A stretch of 64,000 nucleotides of DNA from Psychromonas sp. SP041 (GTDB taxonomy: Bacteria; Pseudomonadota; Gammaproteobacteria; Enterobacterales; Psychromonadaceae). Position 1 is the first letter of the stretch. Each line of letters begins with the position of its first letter. This document shows, piece by piece, positions 58,454-64,000 of this stretch. The translations under genes and the position numbers were made by a program. Where the stretch lies: the NCBI RefSeq assembly GCF_000470315.2, contig NZ_CBRF02000011.1, positions 56,375-120,374 of the forward strand, given 5' to 3'. A model generated the notes under the pieces. The model was not told the origin of the DNA. It did no database searches and saw only the letters and a program-made list of their open reading frames with translations.

Positions 58454-59032
58454 ATGCTATCTCTTCCCATCAATGATCAACTTACAAACTTACAGGCTTG
58501 GCAACAAAGCGTATTTTGTATGGCATTAGCTGAGCAAAATATCACTCACTTTAAAATGTTCAGTCAAGCAATAGAAAGTGAACATGATGTTATAGCGGAA
58601 AATATCTTGCAGCTTTTTTGGGAAAAGCTGACGGTAAAAGGTGCAAAAATCAATTTTACTATCCAAGAAGAAAATTTTGATGCGATTATTCCAGAGGCTA
58701 GTGACCATGAATTTTATGGTGTTTATCCCGCTGTCGATTATTGCGTGATTACCAATTGTATTTTCAATTCGTTCACCAGTAAGTCTAAAGAAGAAGCATT
58801 AAATGCAAGCCAAACGAGCTTTGCAACGATAGCTAGCTTTATAGAGTTACAAACAGATGAAGAAATTGACGAGGCAACATTAATAGAAGAACCGTTATTT
58901 ATTGAGCAGTTAGACGTACAAAAAACCGTCCTTAAGATGCTAGATAATGAACGAAGCCCAGAGCTAATAAAGTCAATTCGAACATACATAAGATCACTTG
59001 AAAGTACTAACATTGGCATCTCTACATCATAG
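58454..59032 (+). CDS. yjaG: DUF416 protein YjaG
   Basis: 192 residues, helical, no signal peptide. WQQSVFCMALAEQNITHFKM near the start and the acidic PEASDHEFYGVYPAVDYCVI centre match the YjaG/DUF416 family. As in E. coli, it is directly upstream of hupA. The function is unknown. AGGAC precedes the ATG. Confidence 0.9.
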   Translation: MLSLPINDQLTNLQAWQQSVFCMALAEQNITHFKMFSQAIESEHDVIAENILQLFWEKLTVKGAKINFTIQEENFDAIIPEASDHEFYGVYPAVDYCVITNCIFNSFTSKSKEEALNASQTSFATIASFIELQTDEEIDEATLIEEPLFIEQLDVQKTVLKMLDNERSPELIKSIRTYIRSLESTNIGISTS

Positions 59033-59202
59033 AATCAGCTTTGAATTGTTATAATTTTGTGATTTTTGGCACAATAAAGTAAATAAATCGCTACTTTATT
59101 CATTTTTAAGCGGATTATCCTTTACTTGCTAGGAATGAATGCAATACATTAATTAAGTGTTTAAATTCTTATGCATTTTTTTATACTAACGGAAGTCAAA
59201 TA

Positions 59203-59478
59203 ATGAACAAAACTCAACTTGTAGCAGACATCGCAGAAAAAGCTGACCTAACTAAAGTACAAGCTAAAGCAGCTCTAGAGCAAATTTTAGCTAGCGTGAC
59301 TGACAGTCTAAAAGATGGCGAACCAGTTCAACTAATCGGCTTTGGCACATTCAAAGTAAATCATCGTGCAGCACGTACAGGTCGTAATCCACAAACAGGT
59401 GCAGACATTCAAATTAAAGCAGCTAACGTTCCTGCTTTTGTTGCTGGTAAAGCTCTTAAAGAATCTGTAAACAAATAA
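59203..59478 (+). CDS. hupA: DNA-binding protein HU-alpha
   Basis: 91 residues. [20 protein letters not shown] at the N terminus, the DNA-binding arm [20 protein letters not shown] with the tip GRNPQTG, and [12 protein letters not shown] at the end. Nucleoid-associated protein. It has its own promoter region (170 bp after yjaG) and terminator. Confidence 0.97.
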   Translation: MNKTQLVADIAEKADLTKVQAKAALEQILASVTDSLKDGEPVQLIGFGTFKVNHRAARTGRNPQTGADIQIKAANVPAFVAGKALKESVNK

Positions 59479-59520
59479 TATTTGTTTCATGTAATTTTGT
59501 AACTTTTTAATAGTTACCTT

Positions 59521-59545
59521 AAGCCCTCTTGTGAGGGCTTTTTTA
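59521..59545 (+). terminator. Rho-independent terminator after hupA
   Basis: AAGCCCTC (59521-59528), TTGT, GAGGGCTT (59533-59540), then T run. Confidence 0.92.
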
Positions 59546-59665
59546 TTTTGGTTATTCTTCGTTTGTTCTATTCACTTTAATTCTTCGCAATGATTGGTCG
59601 CTATTGTTGGCATCAGTGAATAGCATTAACTTTCCAATAGTAATGCTCAGTTATCATCATTAACA

Positions 59666-59695
59666 TTAAGTTTAAGTTTAAGTTTAAGTTTAAGT
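59666..59695. repeat. Five tandem copies of TTAAGT
   Basis: The hexamer TTAAGT is repeated five times without change, in the 470-bp gap between hupA and the hydrolase gene. Nothing else is recognised in that gap apart from the hupA terminator; AAGGAAAA before 59952 is the hydrolase ribosome binding site. Confidence 0.75.
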
Positions 59696-59951
59696 TTAGA
59701 CATAATCTTTAAACATAATTATTAGTATTAATGAAGATATTAACTATCCTTCCTGTATCTCCTTCTAGTCAATTTTCTATAAAAACAACACTCATGCAAT
59801 ATCCATAAGCGCCATAATGTGATCTAATAGACATCAAGCAATTAACTTTTGAACTGTAATGAGTTTATTGTCTATCGTAAATATAGCTTCCTCTTAAATG
59901 AGAGCAGATTGTACCTGCTTTAATTTAACCACTATTTAACAAGGAAAAATT

Positions 59952-60707
59952 ATGCGTCAACAAGTAAAATTCACTAATGGTACTCACATACTCAGTGGTT
60001 TATTAGAAACACCTGAATCTGATATCGTATGTTACGCACTATTTGCCCATTGTTTTACATGTGGTAAAGACGTAGCGGCTGCCACACGCATTAGCAGAGC
60101 ATTAACAGCGAAAGGCATTGCAGTGCTACGCTTTGACTTTACCGGCTTAGGTAACAGCGATGGTGACTTTGCAAATACTAATTTTTCTTCAAATATCCAA
60201 GACTTAAACGCAGCTGCTGATTTTCTACGTCAAGAATATAATGCACCAAAATTGCTTATCGGTCATAGCTTAGGGGGCGCAGCGGTATTAGCGGTTGCTT
60301 CACAAGTTCCAGAGTCAAAGGCTGTCGTCACCATTGGTTCACCATCTGATGCGGCGCATGTTGCCCATAACTTTTCAGCACATATTGATGATATTAATGA
60401 AAAGGGAGAAGCTGAAGTTAACTTGGCAGGCAGAAAATTTACAATACAAAAACAATTTCTAGACGATATTAATCGTTACGATACAAGTCATATTAAAAAA
60501 CTAAAGAAAGCATTATTAGTGATGCACTCACCTATCGATAGTATTGTGAATATTGCAGAGGCTGAAAAAATATACCAAGCAGCAGTTCACCCTAAAAGTT
60601 TTGTTAGCTTAGATAATTCAGATCACCTACTAACCAACAAGAAAGACTCTGAATATGCAGCAGATGTTATTGCAGCATGGGTAAGCAGATATATAGCTGA
60701 CAATTAA
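59952..60707 (+). CDS. Alpha/beta hydrolase
   Basis: 251 residues. Nucleophile elbow GHSLGGAAV near residue 109-117, oxyanion-side HCFTCGKD near 30-37, acid in MHSPIDSIV and histidine in NSDHLL near the end. The HCFTCGKD segment is characteristic of the hydrolase branch that is fused to OsmC in some bacteria; no OsmC part is present here. The substrate is unknown. Confidence 0.88.
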   Translation: MRQQVKFTNGTHILSGLLETPESDIVCYALFAHCFTCGKDVAAATRISRALTAKGIAVLRFDFTGLGNSDGDFANTNFSSNIQDLNAAADFLRQEYNAPKLLIGHSLGGAAVLAVASQVPESKAVVTIGSPSDAAHVAHNFSAHIDDINEKGEAEVNLAGRKFTIQKQFLDDINRYDTSHIKKLKKALLVMHSPIDSIVNIAEAEKIYQAAVHPKSFVSLDNSDHLLTNKKDSEYAADVIAAWVSRYIADN

Positions 60708-60874
60708 TCTGATTTAAAGCAACGATCGACTAATCTAGAGGGCCGAAGTGTTTTATAAAACAATAGCTGCCCTCTATAGTTCAACTGCCCCCTCATTATA
60801 AATTCATAAAATACAACGAATGACAATGTAGTTAATTAACTATCTTAGTGAACGCCATTTAAATTTTAATATGT

Positions 60875-61040
60875 TTATACCAATCTCACTAATTAACTGA
60901 TCTATTTTACTTGTTAAAATAACTTATTTATTCGTTGAAATTTCGTAAAGGGAACAGCCATTTAGCTCAATTTACGCCTTAAACTAAGTCATTTTTCCAG
61001 CGCAAAATTTAGATCACTTATTTAATGTAATCGGTATTAA
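60875..61040 (+). mobile_element. MITE-like dispersed repeat, copy C (best preserved)
   Basis: 166 bp. The ends are imperfect inverted repeats: left TTATACCAATCTCACTAATT then AACTGATCTATTTT, right (reverse complement) TTAATACCGATTACATTAAA then TAAGTGATCTAAATTTT. The centre contains a further hairpin-like stretch (TTTAGCTCAATTTACGCC). No open frame. Relatives lie at 9306-9480, 22503-22662 and 63834-63917. It sits in the 567-bp gap before the glutamate-synthase-like gene, which otherwise shows nothing. Confidence 0.7.
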
Positions 61041-61274
61041 TAGATGGCTAAATTAAAAAATTAATGTGCCTTTATCGCTTATCTAACAGTGACATCTAGT
61101 ATTTTATATACTCATCACCTTTCAGTGATATCAAATTATACCCCTTATTTTTATTTATTATTATTTGACAATTCGCATGAAATTTAAACATCTCATCCGA
61201 GGTCTTTTAATAACAAATAATAAATATATTTACTATAGTGAATGTATTCATATAAAAAATAAGGACATTACTTT

Positions 61275-62858
61275 ATGACAATGCGTCAAGCTTTCACTTC
61301 GTTTGCTTTTATATCCCTCGCCTTAGTGACGGCGTTATCCATGTTATCTCACGTTTGGATTTGGGGCTTCGTTGTATTAATTCCAATCATCATGATCGGT
61401 TTTTATGACATGCTTCAAAGCAAGCAATCTATCCGTCGGTTATACCCTATATTTGGACGATTTAGGTATTTATTAGAATCTGTTAGACCTGAAATTCAAC
61501 AATATTTCGTAGAATCAGATACCACAGGTACCCCTATTCCAAGAGAGTTTAGATCGTTAATTTATCAACGAGCAAAAGGTGATAGAGATACTCGTCCTTT
61601 TGGTACCATTTTCGATGTAAATCGCGCAGGATATGAATGGGTAAATCATTCAATGCTACCTAAACATCCCACAGACTTAAATCCTAAAGTTAAATTCGGT
61701 GGTCCAGACTGTCTTAAGCCTTATATGGCATCACCACTAAACATTTCAGCAATGAGTTACGGTGCATTAAGCAAAAATGCGATCATGGCGCTTAATAAAG
61801 GCGCTAAAATTGGTGGTTTCTCTCACAATACTGGCGAAGGAAGTATGAGTCCATACCATTTAGAGCATGGCGGCGATATTGTATGGCAGATTGGTACTGG
61901 TTATTTTGGATGTCGAGATGATATGGGGAACTTTAACCCTGAAACATTTAAAAAGAATGCAACCAATAACGTTGTTAAAATGATAGAAATAAAAATGTCA
62001 CAAGGTGCAAAACCAGGTCATGGTGGTATTTTACCTGCGGCAAAATTAACAGAAGAAATAGCAGCTATTCGTCACGTTCCGATGGGTCAAGATGTGGTTT
62101 CACCTCCTGCTCATAGTGCATTTTCAACACCGATAGAATTATTACATTTTGTTAAACAATTACGTGATTTATCGGGTGGTAAACCTGTTGGCTTCAAACT
62201 TTGTATAGGCCGACATGATGAATTCTTAGCGATTTGTAAAGCCATGATAGAAACCAATATCTACCCTGATTTTATTACGGTGGATGGTGGAGAAGGCGGT
62301 ACAGGCGCTGCGCCAACTGAAATGACCAACTCAGTCGGAACACCTATTCGAGATGCACTTATTTTTGTAAATAATGCGTTAATTGGTTTTGGATTAAGAG
62401 AACATATACGCATTATCGCTTCTGGAAAAATGTTTACTGCATTCCATGTACTAAGAGCAATAGCTTTAGGCGCAGATACAGTTAATTCAGCCCGAGGGAT
62501 GATGCTTTCGTTAGGCTGTATTCAAGCGAGGACTTGTAATACGGATAATTGTCCTACCGGTATTGCAACGCAAAACCCTTCTCGTAACAAAGCGATTGTA
62601 GTAACGAATAAAGCACAACGTGTTGCCAATTTTCACCGTGAAACGGTAGCAAATTTAGTTGAGTTAGTCGCAGCAACTGGGCTAAATGGTATTCATGAAC
62701 TAAAACCTAAGCATATAAACCGTCGAATCCAAGGGACGGATGTGCAAAATTACGCTCAGCTTTACCCGACTATGCCTGAAAGTGTTCTGTTAGATGAAGA
62801 CAAAATACCTGAAAACTGGCGTTATGACATGCAAGAAGCCAAAGCTTCATCTTGGTAA
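61275..62858 (+). CDS. FMN-binding glutamate synthase family protein
   Basis: 527 residues. Two N-terminal membrane segments (about 8-26 and 28-45) precede a GltB-like FMN domain: SAMSYGALSKNAIMALNKGA, FSHNTGEGSMSPYHLEHGGD, KPGHGGILPAAKLTEEIAAI, DFITVDGGEGGTGAAPTEMT. The iron-sulfur motif CIQARTCNTDNCPTGIATQN lies near 416-435. Glutaminase and small-subunit parts are absent, so it is not a complete glutamate synthase. Members of this family are membrane-attached and of uncertain function. The yeeE-type gene follows. Confidence 0.9.
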   Translation: MTMRQAFTSFAFISLALVTALSMLSHVWIWGFVVLIPIIMIGFYDMLQSKQSIRRLYPIFGRFRYLLESVRPEIQQYFVESDTTGTPIPREFRSLIYQRAKGDRDTRPFGTIFDVNRAGYEWVNHSMLPKHPTDLNPKVKFGGPDCLKPYMASPLNISAMSYGALSKNAIMALNKGAKIGGFSHNTGEGSMSPYHLEHGGDIVWQIGTGYFGCRDDMGNFNPETFKKNATNNVVKMIEIKMSQGAKPGHGGILPAAKLTEEIAAIRHVPMGQDVVSPPAHSAFSTPIELLHFVKQLRDLSGGKPVGFKLCIGRHDEFLAICKAMIETNIYPDFITVDGGEGGTGAAPTEMTNSVGTPIRDALIFVNNALIGFGLREHIRIIASGKMFTAFHVLRAIALGADTVNSARGMMLSLGCIQARTCNTDNCPTGIATQNPSRNKAIVVTNKAQRVANFHRETVANLVELVAATGLNGIHELKPKHINRRIQGTDVQNYAQLYPTMPESVLLDEDKIPENWRYDMQEAKASSW

Positions 62859-62888
62859 TGATTAACCTAAACCTTGGCTAACATAAAA

Positions 62889-62917
62889 AGAGATCTCAAT
62901 GGGTCTCTATTTTTTTA
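62889..62917 (+). terminator. Terminator after the glutamate-synthase-like gene
   Basis: AGAGATC and GGTCTCT (one T-G pair) form a short stem followed by seven T (about 62911-62917). An ATG inside it (62899) is in frame with the next gene, but the terminator makes the ATG at 62938 the more likely start. Confidence 0.6.
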
Positions 62918-62937
62918 TTCTTATTAATAGGTTCATT

Positions 62938-63855
62938 ATGCTATTGAGTCTCGTTTTGTTAGCAGTGGTTGCATTAGGTTACCTAGCCCAAACAACAGGC
63001 TTGTGTATGTTTAAAGGGGTTAATGAATGGAGAGATGGCAATAAAGAATATTTAATGTCTATTCTGTTGAGTGGTGTATTGGTATGGGTATCCACTTTAT
63101 TCGCTTATTTAGTCGATATCCCTTTACACTTTACAATGTATCAAATGAATATTTGGTTTCTCTTTGGTGGTTTTTTATTTGGATTAGGCGCAGCACTTAA
63201 TCAAGGTTGTGGCATATCGACATTAGGAAAACTGACTAGGGGTGACATTAAAATGTTAGCAACCATACTGGGTTGGCTAGCGGGCTGGACAATATTAGCC
63301 TATTGGTCCCCAGACCGAGGTTTTGTGCAGATACCTATTCATAAACTATCCCATTATTTATTATTAGGCTCTATCTCTTTACTGCTTATTGTTTGGATTT
63401 CTTTCAGTAATAAAAGAAGAAAAAAACTATGGTTTAGTATGATGGGGATAGGCTTGTTGTCTGGGTTTATTTATCTTTATCAACCGAGATGGTCGCCCAA
63501 TGCAATATTAAATCAATTAAGCAGCGCTTTAACAGAAAATAAATTATACAACTGGCCTATATTTGAACAATACCTGTTTTTTATCGCTTTATTAACAGGC
63601 ATGTTATTTGCTGCATGGCGTACTAATAAATTTTTGTTCGTACCAGCAAAATTTCAACAATGGATGGTACATTTTTGTGCGGGAACATTAATGGGGATAG
63701 GCGCTTCATTAGCCTTAGGTGGAAACAGTGTACAATTACTGTTAGCGATGCCGATATTATCGCCAGGCGGTTTTGTTGCTGTGGCTGGTATTTTATTAGG
63801 GATATGGAGTGGTATACACATTCAAAAAACACCTTATACCGATCACATTAAATAA
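62938..63855 (+). CDS. YeeE/YedE-family membrane protein
   Basis: About 305 residues, nine membrane segments. The paired motifs TTGLCMFKGVNEW (about 18-30) and FGLGAALNQGCGISTLGKLT (about 80-100), with their cysteines, mark the YeeE/YedE family; some members import thiosulfate or related sulfur compounds. TAGG lies six bases before the ATG at 62938. The last codons (YTDHIK and stop) are formed by the end of a MITE-like repeat, so the C terminus has been remodelled. Confidence 0.85.
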   Translation: MLLSLVLLAVVALGYLAQTTGLCMFKGVNEWRDGNKEYLMSILLSGVLVWVSTLFAYLVDIPLHFTMYQMNIWFLFGGFLFGLGAALNQGCGISTLGKLTRGDIKMLATILGWLAGWTILAYWSPDRGFVQIPIHKLSHYLLLGSISLLLIVWISFSNKRRKKLWFSMMGIGLLSGFIYLYQPRWSPNAILNQLSSALTENKLYNWPIFEQYLFFIALLTGMLFAAWRTNKFLFVPAKFQQWMVHFCAGTLMGIGASLALGGNSVQLLLAMPILSPGGFVAVAGILLGIWSGIHIQKTPYTDHIK

Positions 63856-63917
63856 GTGTTCTAAATTTTGCGTAGGAAAAATGACTTAGTTTAAGGCGTA
63901 AATTGAGCTAAATAGAT
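63834..63917 (-). mobile_element. MITE-like dispersed repeat, copy D (partial)
   Basis: The end TTATACCGATCACATTAAAT then AAGTGTTCTAAATTTTGCG, AAAAATGACTTAGTTTAAGG and CGTAAATTGAGCTAAAT match the reverse complement of copy C almost base for base. It then stops at about 63917. It starts inside the yeeE-type gene and provides its stop codon (63853-63855). Confidence 0.7.
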
Positions 63918-63918
63918 A

Positions 63919-63996
63919 ATTGGACTCCCCTACACCATTACCAACGTGTAGGCTAATATCATTGTTACCACACAAAAATATTAAATGGAGTCCAAT
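63919..63996. repeat. Nested inverted repeats at the window end
   Basis: ATTGGACTCC (63919-63928) and GGAGTCCAAT (63987-63996) are perfect inverted repeats. Inside, CCTACAC (63929-63935) and GTGTAGG (63946-63952) form a hairpin. It begins exactly where the partial MITE copy D breaks off, so it may be the left end of another inserted element that continues past the window. Confidence 0.5.
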
Positions 63997-64000
63997 AAAT

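Noticed and set aside
61275..62858. Full glutamate synthase large subunit (gltB)
   Set aside because: The glutamine amidotransferase and C-terminal structural domains are absent and membrane segments are present at the N terminus.

Overview
The window is AT-rich, gene-dense bacterial chromosome. Housekeeping genes (prmA, dusB-fis, yjaG-hupA, aroQ, acs, fkpA-slyX, hpf) are all of gammaproteobacterial type. Together with a SlyA-type regulator, copper resistance genes, a pilin carrying a chitin-binding-like module and a dispersed TATACC-ended repeat family, they suggest a marine gammaproteobacterium of the Psychromonas/Moritella/Shewanella/Vibrio sphere. The genus cannot be fixed from sequence reading alone.

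Layout. 0-5 kb: tripartite tricarboxylate transporter (tctCBA) and a LysR regulator. 4.7-6.9 kb: glutathione-dependent formaldehyde detoxification (frmA, fghA). 7.3-9 kb: chemoreceptor. 9.3-12.4 kb: slyA-like regulator with a very clear double operator, followed by an HlyD/FUSC-type efflux pair. 12.6-17.7 kb: an orphan gene, then a nitrilase / sodium symporter / DUF3311 operon with a divergent LysR. 18-22.3 kb: two-domain beta-propeller phytase interrupted by an amber codon, then a DM13 protein and an ECF sigma/anti-sigma pair. 22.6-31.5 kb: copper island copDCBA, DUF411 and cusSR, with three CusR-like boxes and a possible CueR-type promoter. 32.2-41.6 kb: accessory (defence-like) region. 41.6-60.7 kb: core genes, two minor pilin genes, acs, aroQ, two-component genes, prmA, dusB-fis, yjaG-hupA. 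61-64 kb: a glutamate-synthase-like protein and a YeeE/YedE transporter bracketed by inverted copies of the dispersed repeat.

The most interesting part is 33.3-41.2 kb. It holds an AAA_13-type zinc-hook ATPase (PrrC/RloC-like) broken by one frameshift. Next comes a three-gene leftward operon: a prokaryotic viperin (radical SAM), a small protein with duplicated Cys/Trp-His-Leu motifs, and a NYN nuclease with a LOTUS-like and a cold-shock-like domain. Divergent from viperin is a 900-residue protein with C-terminal ankyrin repeats. The viperin/ankyrin promoter region carries a run of ten C and an 11-bp inverted repeat that abuts the viperin ribosome binding site. No nucleotide kinase gene is adjacent to the viperin, and 15-bp inverted repeats sit on both sides of the four genes. 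I propose this as an uncharacterised viperin + NYN RNase + ankyrin antiviral cassette, possibly phase-variable. The viperin assignment is strong; the system as a whole is inference.
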